DNA of 58,545 bases from Catenaria anguillulae PL171. Its lineage: Eukaryota > Blastocladiomycota > Blastocladiomycetes > Blastocladiales > Catenariaceae. The translations under genes were made by a program, and so were the position numbers. This document shows, one piece after another, positions 1 to 13,464 of the stretch (its first letter is position 1; the number at the start of each line of letters is the position of its first letter). The stretch spans positions 1 through 58,545 of the forward strand of contig MCFL01000152.1 of the NCBI GenBank assembly GCA_002102555.1, given 5' to 3'. Under the pieces are notes generated by a model, which searched no databases, was not told the DNA's origin, and saw nothing but the letters and a program-made list of their open reading frames with translations.

Positions 1-1915
1 GGACATTTACTTTACATTTGTCGAGGCAGTCTATTGGACAGCTGCTGCCATTGTACATTATGAGCTGCTCATGCTCACACCTGTGGAAATCAATGCTCCC
101 CCCACATTGGATCAAGGCATACCAAGAGACCCTCGCCGACCTGCGAAAGAGGAACAGGCGCGGGATCAAGCGAGGATTCAGCAAAGTGTGATGCAAACTC
201 GGCGGCCAATTCGATGCCGAGCCTGTTTCTTGTCCAAGACTTGGCCACGTGGACTTGCACTGGTTGCATTGATGGTGATGGTTCGGGCAACACTGGAGAT
301 TCAATGCGCATATGAATCTAGCCAAGGATTCACGACAACTGTTCTTGGTCCAAACTATTACTGCTGGACCGGGTGGGTTCCCCGATATGTGTCATGGGCT
401 GCTGGTATGACCCGGTGTATTTGACTGCAAAACGTAGGCCGTAACAGGTTCTGCCACCACATGTCTATGCAGAGTGCGTCTTGTACATGGTCGTGGCCGT
501 GATCTTGCCAATCGGATTCAAACTCCATTTGCGGAAGCGAGAGCCAAATCACTCGTCGCCAAGGTTTCCGCTAGCTTTATTGCTAACCTGCTCGGTCTCA
601 CCTGCTGGACTGGAGTTCTATTCTACGTAAGATGGCTTCAATTCCATTGCTGCTCTGTCTCTTATTCTTGCTCTCTTCACTGGTGTGGTATGTCTGGATG
701 GCGCAACGGTCAGGGCGGCCGCTGAGCGACTACATTGGTCATTTGGATGTGATGCTATTCTACTTTACAGGTTCGATCTCCTTCTCATGGGCTCTGGTCA
801 TGTCGCGACAGAACAACGGGACACTGACGGGATCCATGTACAGGAATCCTGACAATTGTCGCCATTGGCGAAATCGTTGACCAATTCACCCAATTCCTTC
901 TCGGAAACTCGACAACTATCCGAGAGTCTCTCGTTGGTCTCATCACCACGAACGTATCGCGGGCAATCATGAGCTCCATTGTTTCGCTGTCCGATACAAT
1001 ACTTGACTCGCTATTTGGACGAAACCAGAGGTGGATCACATTTGGCCACAGGCTTATGCAGAGTATCCTGGTGTACACGCTCAGTTTGAGCAAGATTGAG
1101 TCGGTGGACGCCATTTGGCCCTTTGCGACAATTGACATGGTCGTGACGGCCTTGTCTGAGTCGGGTGCATTGGCGGATTGCGTGTTTGCAGCCACCCACA
1201 AGGTCAACGTGCTCAATTGGCTCGGCACACAAACCCCAATGGATGCGGCGCATGTGAATCCCTCTGTGCATGACTCGCCACCAAGCAGGGAAAGTGAAGC
1301 GTTTACTGTCCGGCACAGCTCCACTGCGAGTACAATGGTACGGATCCCCTATGGTCCACGACCCTCAAGCGAGAGATGAAAAGTACTCATATTTTTGCTT
1401 GTTTCGCTTGCACAGACACAGGCGCCACTGATACTCTCGGAAATGCGGTCTGGGAATCGTCCTGCTTTGCTATCATTGCATGGAGCGGATACCAGTCATC
1501 GTCAACGCGGCGAAATGGCATTGACAGCGGAGCAAATCATGGATAAATGGCGAGCAGCAGTCATCGAACAGACGGAATACCTTGAACACTCATTGCTGTC
1601 ACGAATGCTTTGCTTCACGATCTGCTTTGCTGCCCTCCTCGTCCAATTCGCCATGACTGCGGCAGAGTCGACGCGAGCAAGCAAGCTGGTTCAACTGAAG
1701 CTGTACGCGATGGTCAGCTTGTCAGCCTCTGCTGTGATCGGTTTTGGGATTGCAATAACCATACTTGCGAGAAAGCGAGTCAATGCGCCGGGAGGACCCA
1801 TCGTGTCCAAGATGTGGCAAGTAAGCCTGTGGAAATCGCCCTCTCCTTTGATGGTAGGGGCAGTTGTCGTGTTTGCTGGCTACTTCTCTGGACGGCTGAA
1901 CGTGCCATTATATTA
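1..1915 (+). CDS. Multi-exon membrane protein, 5' end missing
   Basis: The reading frame is already open at base 2, so the gene starts outside the window. Coding pieces can be followed in at least four blocks: 2 to about 402 (hydrophobic stretch near 'GLALVALMVMV'), about 448-626 (hydrophobic 'YMVVAVILPIGF'), about 850-1336 ('IVAIGEIVDQFTQFLLGN' onward), and 1416-1915, which has two helices ('SRMLCFTICFAALLVQFAM' and 'SLSASAVIGFGIAITIL') and a third before the stop. Introns start with GTATGA (about 403), GTAAGA (627) and GTACGG (about 1337); the last ends in TTGCACAG at 1415. No family was recognised. The many membrane helices invite comparison with the seven-helix genes at 52-55 kb, but I see no shared motif. 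Exon edges are approximate. Confidence 0.5.
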
Positions 1916-2656
1916 ATGTGGTCACGCTAATTCACAATCACGCTCTTAACTTGATGATAACCGTCTCTGACCCTGTATTTGTAATGCATGTCTTCGGTTC
2001 AACTTGTGAAGCGAGTGATTCGCACTTTCGTCGCGTCATCGATTGTTCGCAGTGCTAAGTGATCTTCCACGTTTTTCATTTCCATGAGGACACAACCGCG
2101 TCCAAGCCACCAACGCCACCACACCGTGACGCCTTGGCCCCAAGGTCGCCATATTATTTTCGAGACGATGCCTTCATTGTGTGGCCACTGCTCGGAGTCC
2201 AACTTTGACAGCACCAACAGCACGTCCATTTGCAGTGCTCTTCTTCCTTTCTCTGTCGGGACGTCTACGCAATTCCCCTCCCTTCGCTCCTTTCGCTAAA
2301 GCGCAAAGCTGGTACGGAAATCGAGTTCTTGGCACCGGCTTGCAGTTGTCTCACGGTGTCTCACGCTACTTGTCAACAACACCGTCTCGGCCCTTTACCG
2401 CTTCAGCAACCGTCGGAACCCATCCTTCCAAAGTCAACCTCTACCGGGACGGAAAGACTGATATCTTGGCTTCACATTGACACCTGTTGAACCATCCATA
2501 GATCCGCCGCTGTGCCTGGCCCGCTGGCGCCACCCTCCACGACCAATAGACATCTTTGCGCTTCTCTCGTCGGCCGTGTGCCACACTTGATAGACTCTCC
2601 AGTATTCCCCTCCCACTTACTGTGTCTCATTGCGACCGGCCATACCCTCGTACAGC
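1916..2656. other. Intergenic, promoter side of the chitin synthase gene
   Basis: About 740 bases with only short overlapping open frames and no convincing coding pattern. The pyrimidine-rich stretch around 2230-2290 and 2500-2620 is typical of a fungal promoter or 5' leader. No TATA box stood out. Confidence 0.5.
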
Positions 2657-5600
2657 ATGCCACAACCACAGCAACAGCCGAGCCCGAGTCCATTTGTCAT
2701 TGTGCAGCACGGCGACTTGCCGTCCCTGCGGGCGATGGCCCCGTCGCTCGACCTTGTCTCGCAGCGCGAACCCGTTCATGGCCACACGCTTTTGCACACA
2801 GCCGTTGCCGCCTCGCAGCTCGAATGCCTGCGACTTCTCCTGTCTTTGCCATCAGCAGCTCCCGCAATCAACGTCCGCGACAATGACAACCAAACGCCGC
2901 TGTATCTGGCGGCAGCCCTTGGATTCCTGCCAGGTGTCGAGGCCCTCGTGCGCGCCGGGGCCGATGTCGAGACGGCCAATCACGATGGAACCACGCCATT
3001 GCTCATTGCTTGCTTCTCTGGTCATGCCAGCATTGCCGCCATGCTCCTCGATACCCGCCGGGCCAACCTCATGGCCCGCAACGCATCCGAGCAAACGGCC
3101 ATGTCGCTTGCGGCCAGCGAGGGCCACGTTCCCATTGTCGAGCTGCTGCTCGCCCGCGGATTCCCAGCCAATTATGTTGACCAGGTACTTTTTGCCACAT
3201 CCGTTCAAATGTTTTTTGCCTCTGCGACCACGGGTCTTGTTCTCACCACGCCATTGCCACTTGGTCGCGATGTGTGTCTTTCTGTATTTATTTAGTTTGG
3301 ATGGACGCCTCTCATGCTCGCATCGCATGCAAACCAAGCAACAATTGTCACGGCTCTCGTCAACGCCGGCGCTGATCCGTCCATGACCTCGCCTGATGGC
3401 AAGACGGCCATGGCGATTGCCCATGCGGCCTCCGCCAACGACGCCATGGCTGCACTTGCCCACCATCGTGCCCAATCGATTCCCGCAAACTCTCCGGGTG
3501 GCCTGCAGCGCTCAGCAACACTGCCGACGCTCAACAATCCACCGCCAAATGCGGCTGGGACCGGACCTAGGAGCGGTCCACAGGCCATGCGGTTCAACTC
3601 GTTGCCGCATACCGCCAAACAACCGCTCGATGGACCGGTACCGCACCAGCAGCAACATCAACTTCTACAGGCAAGTCCTCCCTCGGGACCACCGACGCGC
3701 AACAACTCGTCAGATTCCCTATCTCGTGCTGCCTTGTTAACCTCGAAACCCGCATTGGCGGTCGACACGTCCACCCTCCCCGCTCGCCAACGGTCGGGCA
3801 CTGGGTCGTCAAGCGAATCGTCTCCCACGCTCGGCCGCTCTCCCTCATCGGCCCAGCCCATGCTTCATCACCAGCAGCACCATCACCACCAGTATGCTCG
3901 TCACTTGGGCGCATCCTCATCTTCGGCCGGCTCCTCGTCCGTGTCGCTCAATGCATCCACCGATGACCTCATGTCTGTCCTCGTGCCGCTCAACGACCTG
4001 TCCAACAGTTCGGCCTCTGTCGTTACACCAGCAGCTCAAGCGTCGCGCCAAGCGCAACAATACGTGCCCGTTAACGCCGACCCGGCCATGCGCCGCCGCC
4101 ACCTTAATCGTCGCTCCACTGCCAAACTCACCACGGATCCACTTGCGCAAGCCCAGCTCGCCGAAGCCCTTGCAGGCCACGTGGACCATCGCGGCCACAT
4201 CAAGGATTCAGCCCGTTCCTCGCCCTCCAAGGGCTGGCAGCGGTTCTCGCGCATTGTCTCGTGCTGGGCGCCCGATTTTCTCTTGGAAAAGAGTGGATTG
4301 CACACGCCTCAAGTCCGGGAAGCTTGGCGCGAAAAGATTGGGCTTTGCTTCTTGATCCTCATGTGCTCGGCCGTCGTTGGGTTCCTTACATTTGGTTTGT
4401 CGGCTGCCGTGTGTAAGCCGTTGGGCGTCACGTATCGTGACTTCTCGCTGTCTGCCAATGCTTCGGACGCGGGCAACCATATGTCGATTGTTCGCGGCCG
4501 CTTGTACCGGACGGGCGAAATGTGGAAGTTTGGGCATCACAAGATTGCGCTCGAGCGCCATCCCAACCTCAATGAAGATCAGCGCCGCGAAATCGATACG
4601 GCGGTCAAGGACAACCTCAATGCGGACATAACAAGCCTCTTTCCGCTCCCGCAAGAGGTGCATGGATGTCCCGTCGCCCCCGAAGCTGGTTTATGCGGTT
4701 TCAAGCTCACCGATGCTTGCCACACCACACACAAAGCCCACGAAATGCTTGAGCGTTTCTACACCGGGCGGTCGGTGGCGTGGTCGTGGGATAACATTAC
4801 CGACACCACACACAACAAGCTGTTTGTGTTTTCGCATCGGGTGTATTCGCTGACGCGGTACTTGGAGCTCAAGGAATCGGACCAGTTCTTGTCGCAACTC
4901 AACGTGACCAAGGAAGACTTGGCCGAGTTTGTGGGTATGGACGCGACGCTCACGATTGACCGGAATCCAAAGTTGCGCAAGGCCGTTCCATGCTTTGAGT
5001 ATTATTTCCGTGTGGGTCAGTTGGAGGGAACGTCCGTCGAGTGCCTCACGTCCAATACCGTCACGCTCATCATCTCCGTGGTATTGCTCGGTATGCTGTT
5101 TCCCCTGGCTGCTCATCCACGTGCTTGTCGTGGCCCTAACCCGCATCCACCCTACAGGCCTCATTGCCATCAAATTCATCAGCGCTGTCGCTTTCAATTG
5201 GGCCCTCTCGCGCCGCCTGGGCCGTCTGGACCAGTCCACGCCTCCCAAACCGTGGGTCATTTGCCTCGTGACTGCCTATTCAGAGGACCGTGCCGGAATC
5301 CAAACCACCCTCGACTCGCTCTCGGCCACCGAGTACCCTTCGCATCAAAAGCTCCTCGTTGTGATTGCCGACGGCAACGTTACTGGCGCCGGTCAATCCG
5401 TGTCGACGCCCGACATTTGCCGCGGCATGCTCAAGACTGCGCGTTGGATGCCATCGCACGTGGAGCCAGCCTCGTACGTTGCCATTGGCGACGGTAACAA
5501 CCGCCACAACATGGCCGAGGTGCACGCGGGCCACTACGTGTACAAGGACAAGAAGGTGCCCATGGTGCTCATCAACAAGGTTGGCAACTCGGAGGAGCGC

Positions 5601-7350
5601 GGAAAGCCAAAGGCTGGTAACCGCGGCAAGCGCGACTCGCAAATCATTCTCATGTCGTGGCTCAACAAGCTGGCTTTCAACGACCGCATGTGTCCGCTCG
5701 AGTTTGACTTGTCCGATAAGGTGTACCGGTTGACGGGTGAGTTCCCCACCATTTACGAAATGGTGCTGATGGTGGATGCAGACACGCTCGTGCTGCCCGA
5801 CTCGCTCGGACGTATGGTTGCCGCGTTTGAGGACGATGACAAGGTCATGGGCTTGTGTGGTGAGACTCGGATTGCCAATAAGCGCAAGTCGTGGGTCACC
5901 ATGATTCAGGTCTTTGAGTACTACATTTCGCACCATTTGGGTCCGTTACTTCTGCACCTCCTGATCTCATTCTTTTTTTGCTTACCTTTACTCACTCACC
6001 GTGTTTGTGCTTTTGGTTTGAGCAGGCAAGGCGTTTGAATCCATCTTTGGTACGTCTCTGTTCTAATCTCCATGTTTCCGCTTGCACCTCTCTCCTGACG
6101 CTTGGCTCATTGGGGAATCACAGGTGGTGTGACTTGTCTCCCTGGATGCTTCTGCATGTACCGTATCCGCGCCCCCAAGGCCGGACCCGACGGCGAAAAG
6201 GGCAAGTTCTTTGTGCCAGTGCTCGCCAACCCGGCCATCATCGAGGCGTACTCGCAAAACGAGGTCAACACCCTTCATGAAAAGAACCTTTTGTTGCTTG
6301 GGGAGGATCGTTACCTGACCACACTCATGTTGCGCACATTCCCGAAACGCAAGATGATCTTTGTCCCGCGCGCCGTGTGCAAGACCGAGGTGCCTGACCG
6401 ATTCTCAGTGCTCTTGTCGCAACGCCGTCGGTGGATCAACAGTACCGTGCACAACTTGTACCGCTTGCTGTGGACAAAGGACTTGTGCGGCATTTTCTGC
6501 TGCTCCATGCCGTTTGTCATTGCCCTCGAGTTGATTGCTTCCGTGTCGTTGCCGGCCATGTTGCTCTTTTTGCTCTACCTGATTGTGCGTGCGTCAATGG
6601 GCGACCCGAATGCCGTCTTGCCGTTGGTGTTGATGGCGGCCATGTTTTTGTTGCAAGCCGTGTTGATTCTCATCACCACGCGCAAGCTCATTTACATTTG
6701 GTGGATGTTTGTCTACAGTATGTTGATTCCGTGCCTCGGGAATTTCTTCACGCTTGATGCTCACTGACTGATTGTGACCCGCATCCATGTTTCCTTTTTT
6801 TCCAGTCTTTGCCATCCCCGTTTGGAACTTCATCCTGCCTGTCTATGCCTTTTGGCACTTTGACGACTTCTCCTGGGGCGCCACCCGCAAAATTGAAGGT
6901 GCCGACAATGGTCACGGCAGCGCCGATGGTCGCCAAGTGTTTGACCCTCTTGCGATCCCGCGCAAGTTCTTCCAAGAATGGAAGGACGAGCGGTCTCGCT
7001 ACGCACGCAAAATGCGCGAAGCCAACATGCCGCCACCGCCGTCCATGCCGTCCAACAACCCGTACCGTGGCCCACAAGCCCGGTCCGGCCCACACGTGCA
7101 ATTTGATGACTCAGATTCTCCTATGGGCACCCCTCCACCGCCGTTCACGGCTCAAGGGCACGTGCCGCCCCCAATGATGATGCCACCACAGCATCAGCAG
7201 CATCAGCAAGTGCCGCAGTATCATCACCAGCAGCCGTTCCATCATCAGCCACCTCCCCCGCCGGCGGGGCACCAGGGTCTGCCACCACCAGGTCACGCTG
7301 TTCCGCACGGATCCAACAATCGCGGACCAAGCCCACCGCAATACAAGTGA
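2657..7350 (+). CDS. Ankyrin-repeat class IV chitin synthase
   Basis: Makes chitin from UDP-GlcNAc at the plasma membrane. Six exons: 2657-3184, 3296-5090, 5158-5940, 6026-6049, 6124-6717, 6806-7350; they sum to 1,422 residues in frame. The first ~230 residues form ankyrin repeats ('[14 protein letters not shown]', '[14 protein letters not shown]', '[14 protein letters not shown]'). A Ser/Gln-rich linker follows, then helices near '[18 protein letters not shown]' and '[17 protein letters not shown]', and the GT2 catalytic domain: '[10 protein letters not shown]', 'VDADT' (Asp near 980), 'LGEDRYL' (about 1104) and the processivity motif QRRRW (about 1143-1147). Wording such as '[21 protein letters not shown]' identifies class IV (Chs3-type). 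Three or more C-terminal helices and a Pro/His/Gln-rich tail follow. Removing the intron at 5091-5157 joins the helix exactly as the family expects. ATG 2657 is the first in frame. The ankyrin head is not part of the yeast Chs3 type. Confidence 0.93.
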
Positions 7351-7682
7351 GTGAATGATCGTGTAACGACCGCCAGCGTGCTGTGTTGACTACTTTTCGC
7401 CTTGTACTTTTCCCCATTCCTACATATGTATCACCTCAACTACTTGCTTTGTTTTGCATTTTGTTGTGTCTTTCCCTGCCACATTCACAGCATCATAATT
7501 GAATACACACAGTACCCTACTTTCGACATCAGGCACTTCTTGCTCGTTTGTTCGGTGGCCCGCCCAAGGTTGATCAACCCGGTCAGGTCGTGTCGTGAAC
7601 TCGCCAGTGGGACGGTGCGATTCCCACCGCCCTTTTCTGCACATGCCCGAGAGCAACTTCAACATGAAATAACCCTGAAATC
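7351..7682. other. Intergenic, chitin synthase 3' end to HEAT gene promoter
   Basis: Short pyrimidine-rich spacer of about 330 bases between two genes in the same direction. No coding or RNA signal was seen. Confidence 0.5.
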
Positions 7683-10600
7683 ATGCCGCCACCCACTGCA
7701 ACGACCGTCCCGGCACCTTCCGTGTCTGTGCCGGCCAATGGACGGCTTCTTCCGCAACACGCCGTCGCCAACATACAGCTGCCCGACTCGCTGCGTGCAC
7801 GTCTTGCCCACTGGTTGCACACGGCCGGAATCACATCTCGCAAGCTTGCAGCCAAGGGACTGTCTCCGTTCGCCTCTCATCATGCCTCTGCGGCCAACAG
7901 CTCTTCTCATTCTGCCCCATCAGCCTTGGCCGGCGCTGGTGCGTCACAACGCTCGCAAACCGCGACTGCGGCATCCATGGCGGCTGCGGCGGACACGCCC
8001 TGGGATCTTCCATTGAACGCGAGCATGGGTGCCGGAGCAAGGCAAGCGGCCAACAAACCCGTCCGCAATGTCCAGTTTGCGGCCGCCCCCATGATTTCTG
8101 GCGATGGTGACGACGTGACAGATTCGGAAGCCGATCTGGACGCGGCGACATTGGCGGCCGGCGGTGATCCCGGCGCAGCTGCAGCTTCAGATGCCGCCCT
8201 TGAGGCCGGGCTCGTTCACACCATTGTTCATTTGCTCGTTTCACTCGTCCCTGCTGCCGAACCATCCCTACGGACCCATTCGCTCCATTTGCTCATCGAT
8301 CTCGCGCACACAATGTCGCCGCTTTCCCAAGACCGGCTCGAATCGCTGCGCGCGATGATTGCGACCCAAGGCCCATCACCCGATCCGGCGCCCGTGCTCG
8401 GCGCATTGCTGGACCACATTGGCGCGTCGCTTGCTCCAATTGCTGTTCCCGTCGCGACCGGTTTGAGCCATTTCTTGACACACCGTGATTCTGCCGTCCG
8501 AGCTATCGCTGCGGTTGCCCTGGCAAGGCTCTTGATGCAGCATACGGCCAGGTTTGAAGAGGCCGACCGGCTGGCAGTCGTGTGGGATCTGGTGTTTGCG
8601 TTGACGGCGTCGGCATCGGCGGCATCAGTCGCGTTTGCTGGAAGCGCAAGTGGGGGAGGTGGCCAGCATGGTGGAGGAGGGTATGCGAGTGTGGCAAAGA
8701 AAGGTGGGAATGAAGGCGGCGGAGGCGGTGGCGGTCATTACCAGCTATCGTTGGCGGATGTGACTGACAGGAGGGATCGGAGGGTCATGATTGAAGCGCT
8801 TGGTGCATTGGCGGGTATGTACCAGCAAAATGCCGATTTGGTGGCCAAGGTGATTGAGGGATTGTTGCGGTTGGATGTCAAGGTCCGTTTGCCATAAAGC
8901 TCCGCAACCAGTTTACCTTGGGAAGCGTGTGCTGACCGTGAATCCTTCTCGTTTCTCGCGTGCATGTCATTTAGACTGAATCGGAACGGAAAGCCATTCA
9001 ATCGACTTTGACTCGCCTCAGCGACACCCCACACGCCAATCTCGCTGTCGCCGTTGTCGAGCAAATCCGCCCAGAGGACGACGACTCGCTCGACCTCATT
9101 TGGTGGCTCGTGCAAACATTGACCCCGTCTGCACCACTCCCCTCTCTCCTCGATGCACACTTGACTTCACCTCAACCAGCTGTCCGTTACGGATGCGCTC
9201 TTGTCCTCGACGCTTACTGTCACCTGCACCCGTCACGCATTCCTTCTCTCGCACCCATGCTCACGCTCGGCTTTCACGACCGGTGCGTGCCGGTGGCCCT
9301 CATCTACCGCTCCCTCTTTCGTTCACTTCTCGGGACCACACCCGCGACACTTGCGGCCACGCCGGGCATCCCCTGCCCGTTTGACCTCATGGAGCGCGTG
9401 GCCACAGCCATGGAGTACATGGGCAGTACAGCCGACCAGCTTGGCGCCCTCGCATTCCTCGACGAATGGGCACCTCGCGCATCAGGCACAGGCTCGGGCT
9501 CGCCACCGCCCCTCGTCCTCCAATCGCTCGTCAACTGTTTGCACTCGCCATCGCCCGACGTACGGATGGCCGCACTTGGTGTGCTTGCCAAACTCGCGCC
9601 GGCCATGATGTCGGCGGCACTCACAACCCCACCGCACGCGCCCATCCACGACCAGATTCATCTCGTGTGGACACACTTGTGCCAGGTGCCGTCGGCCATG
9701 TGGGCTGCAGACCTTGGCGTATTCCCGGCACTGGCACCTGCGCTGCGGGCGCAAAAGGACTTTTACTTGATCTTATTTGAGCGCATGATTAATGGCGCGC
9801 CTGCTGCTCGGTCATCGATTTATGCCGTACTCAAGGGTGTGGCCACGACAGGCGCACCGTCAGACAAGGCGCAGGCCGTGGGCTTGCTGGCGCTGGCGCT
9901 AGGGGATATGCACCCGGGTGCACATGCGGCGGCAGTTGAAGCATTGGCTGCGCATCGGCCGGCAATGGCGCAGATGCTGGGTCAGTTGAGGGAGACACAT
10001 AAGGGGATGGGTAAGACGGCGGATGGATACGCGCGCATGGTGAGCGTGTGGGATGATGCGGCGACAGCAGTCGCAGACGCGGGATTGTTGGCAGAATGGG
10101 TTGGAAGGAAGAAGTCATGGACCGGATTTGGGATTGTTACTTGGGTGGGCAGCCAGAGCATGCCGTAGCCCCGTCGCCCGACGATTATGCTTACGCTCGA
10201 GCCTTGGAGGTGCACTCGCCCATTTGGTTGAGTTTGGTTCTGCATCGGCTGTCGGTCGCACCACCACCAATCACCAAGAACGAAAAGCGCGGCACCGTTC
10301 CTCAGCTCGTCACGTTACGCCGGCGCCATTTTGCTGGATATCTGCTCGTCATGTTTCCCATGCTCGGATACCCAGACGTGGCGATTCGCCAAGCAGCATG
10401 CACAGCCGTCGTCGCTGCCGTGTTTTCGGGTGTACTCATCAACAACTTGACAGCCAAGGCACTCGTTGAGTATGTCGTGAATGCACTGGCAAATCACAAG
10501 GCGTGGACCTATGTGTGCTCGGCGCTGGACATTGCCGCACTGTTCCTGCGCACCAAGGTGCCCAATTTGTCGCAGTTTTTGTTTTCGCACTTTTTGGGCA

Positions 10601-13464
10601 TTGCCCTGGATTGGGCCGTCAACTCCCCAAGCGTCCCGGTGCGTGTATCGTCGCTTGAGTTTCTCGACGTCGTGTGTGCCATCTTCCCACAAGCGTCCAA
10701 CGTGCGCCTGCCCGAAGTGCGCGACGCCGCAAGGCAATGTTTGGTGGATCGGGACCCGATGGTGGCCACAGCGGCCGCCCGCGTGTGGTCGCGAGTGTTT
10801 GGGGTTGTCTCAGAGACCAACGTTCCCGAGTTTGTCCAGTACATTCGCAACGAAATGGTCACGGTACATGCCCGGTCGCCTGTTCATGTCCAGTCGGATC
10901 CATTGTTACAGCATTTGAGTCTCGAAGAACGCAAGCGCCTCGTGGCTCTGCATTTGGATGCGCTGGGAAATGTCAAGCATGCAAGTCAAGCACTCCCGAT
11001 CGTGCAGCTGTGCTTGCCCATGCTAGCCAGTTCGTCGCGCATGTATCGACGGTTTGCCCTGGTGGCGATTCTCAGGCAGTTTGCGAGTTTACGTGAGGTA
11101 GACCGGCACGTGGCTGCTTGGGCGTGTTTGCCGTTGTCTGCAGATGCGGCACTGGCTGTATGTCGTATCGTGGATGCGTTTTTGGCTGGGGATCGAGTCA
11201 TGTTTGGCGATGGGGTCGCGGATGGAAACAACTCCGAGGGTGGCTCACGTGGGTCAACGTCATCGACGTCATCAATGGCGCTGGCCGTCTTGTCTGCGCA
11301 TCCTGACGACGCAACAGCGTTCTCGGCCATGTCGCTGGATGAAATGCTTGATGGGAATGCAGTGCTCTCGGTTGCCCAGCAGAACCGCGTCCACAACCAT
11401 CGCAACACGCGCGTGTCACTCACTCAGTACCCGCAACTGGCCGACCCGACGGCCGATAAACAGCACCAATCCTTGCACTCACATGCCGAGCGACTCACGG
11501 CCATCACGAGCCTCGTGACCAAGCTTGCCGGTTGGGTTCCCGAATCGGCCGAATCGCAAGTGCTGTACCACCTCGAGCGCGCGGCCGAAAATCCTCACTT
11601 GGTTGGCGGTGCACTCATGACCCTTGCCGAGTTTTGCTGCATGCATGACTCGACGCTCGAGCACGTCACTGGCTTGCTGCTTCGGCACGTCGTCAACCGC
11701 AACAAAGTGGCCATGGACGCCATGGTCCGGCTCAGCGAGCATTCGCCGTCGGCCTTCAACCACGTCCTGCGTGCGCTCCTCTCGTCGCTCGGATCGTCGG
11801 TCGAACTGGAACCTGGCGTGATTGAATGCCTGCGACACATGGTTCCGCTGATTCGAGAAATGAGCCCTGATAAGATCGACAATTTGCTTGTGACTCTGAT
11901 TCCCAGTGTGACGGCGGCACGCCACTCTCTTGAATCCCGCTTGCTCGTGGCCGAACTGATTGCCGACCTGCTTCTTGACTCGCCCGCATCTGCCGCGGAA
12001 TCGACCCCGTCGACCGAACGTATCGAGCGTGCGACCGAGTTTCTCGACGCTCTGTACACGCTCATGTCCAAGGACGAGGCCACCGAGCAAGTGTACGCCC
12101 TGCTGCGCCGCGTCACCAAGACATTTTGCCCGCCGCAGTACCCGCACAAGATATTCTCACATTTGCAAACTCGGACCATGGCCCTTGTTCTTGAGGGCAA
12201 CGAGCTCGAGCGGCTTGAGGCCGTCGACATGGCGTCGTGCGCATTCTTGACCGAGCAAGATACCGCGACATGTGTGTTGCTTTTGCTCGCGGACGAAACT
12301 CCGGCGGTCGTGACCAAGGCGGTGAATATCTTGAGGCCGGTGCCGACGGATTTGACCGGATACATGTCGAAGTGCGGCCCTGCCGCAGTACAAGCCGTGG
12401 TTCAGCGCATCATGGAGTGGTTGCAGCAAATGGGCAGGCGGGTATCGGCAAGCTCACGCGATCGGGTCGCGCACGCGTTTGCAGTACTGTCGCGACTGTT
12501 TAGGGTGGCGGAGCAGGCGTCGGCAGAAAGCATGCAATCCATGTTGGTGCAGTATTTGCAGTTGGCGACGGCGAGCGCCGCGCGGTTGCGGGCATCGCAG
12601 TCTTCGGATATCAGCAAGTCGGCGTTGGCGCTAGAAGAGTATGTTGGTATTGGGCTCGTGAGCATGATGGACGGGTCCGTCGGGCAATTGAATTCGAGCG
12701 GCGGGATGGGTGGGATTGCTACGTCATTGACTGCGGCGGCATCGGCCGCGGCAGCTGCCTCTGCTGGAGGAGCCGGAAGTGTGGACGGCGGAGGAGGAAC
12801 TGTCCGGGCGGGTTCTTGTCGACGGGTGAAGCCAGGGTTGATGCCATGGAGGCAAGGAAGAACATCTTGACCGGCAGCCTTGCCGAGCGCCAGGCCGAAC
12901 TCGACCATTGGGTTCATGCTCAAATGCAGCTGCTTGCCATTCTGTCGTGTGCTCGCTCGCTCGACCCGGCCATTCTGTTGGAACAACTTAAGGACGACCA
13001 TCGTGGCGTCCCGCTCCGCAGCTGTACGGTCGCTGCTGCACATTACTCTGCCCACTGCGGTCGCCCAACAAATCCTTGTCGATACACTCGCTGCCATCGA
13101 ATCAGACGCTCAACACGCGACGCGCCTGTACCATCGCAAGCTGGACCAGTTGCGTCTGGCTGTTGGCCTCGAGTGTAAGCTTCGTTCGCAGAGCAAGCAA
13201 GTGCTGGACGTCTTGATTCGTGCATGGCGGGATCCGATCCGAGCTGTTCGCGCGGCATCGATTCAGCTGGTTCGTCAATTAGGTGTGGCCGGCATACCAG
13301 ACAGCAATCGGCTCATGGAGGCCATGGGCGCACTTGTGTCGAGGGACGATTATCCAGAGCGGGCATCCCTCAATGGTCTGTTGACGTGGTTTATTCTGCA
13401 ACCCTCAGTGTCAACGAGCGGGAGCCGGTTGAGCATGCGAAGCGGCAGTATCGGTGCATCATAA
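7683..13464 (+). CDS. Very large HEAT/ARM-like helical repeat protein
   Basis: Unrecognised protein of about 1,878 residues built almost wholly of paired amphipathic helices of HEAT/ARM style ('SVPVRVSSLEFLDVVCAIF', 'DVRMAALGVLAKLAPAMM', 'DPIRAVRAASIQLVRQLG'). Such solenoids are scaffolds. The first 140 residues and a stretch near 8640-8740 are low-complexity (Gly/Ser/Ala). Exon 1 7683-8882, exon 2 8975 to about 10099, exon 3 about 10153 onward. The second junction is weak: a 53-base intron 10100-10152 starting GTTGGA restores frame, but a plain frame break is possible. Two further frame changes occur with no plausible intron, at about 12,800 (in a Gly-rich run) and about 13,000; together they cancel, so the downstream helices ('AAVRSLLHITLP') return to the original frame. 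These look like single-base indels. I considered focadhesin and adaptor large subunits and saw no convincing match. Confidence 0.7.

Noticed and set aside
2852-3475. Minus-strand open frame over the ankyrin region
   Set aside because: A shadow of the chitin synthase exons; it crosses an intron and has no recognisable features.
7683-13464. HEAT gene considered as focadhesin or an adaptor large subunit
   Set aside because: Size fits, but I could not find any diagnostic motif of these families, so no name was given.
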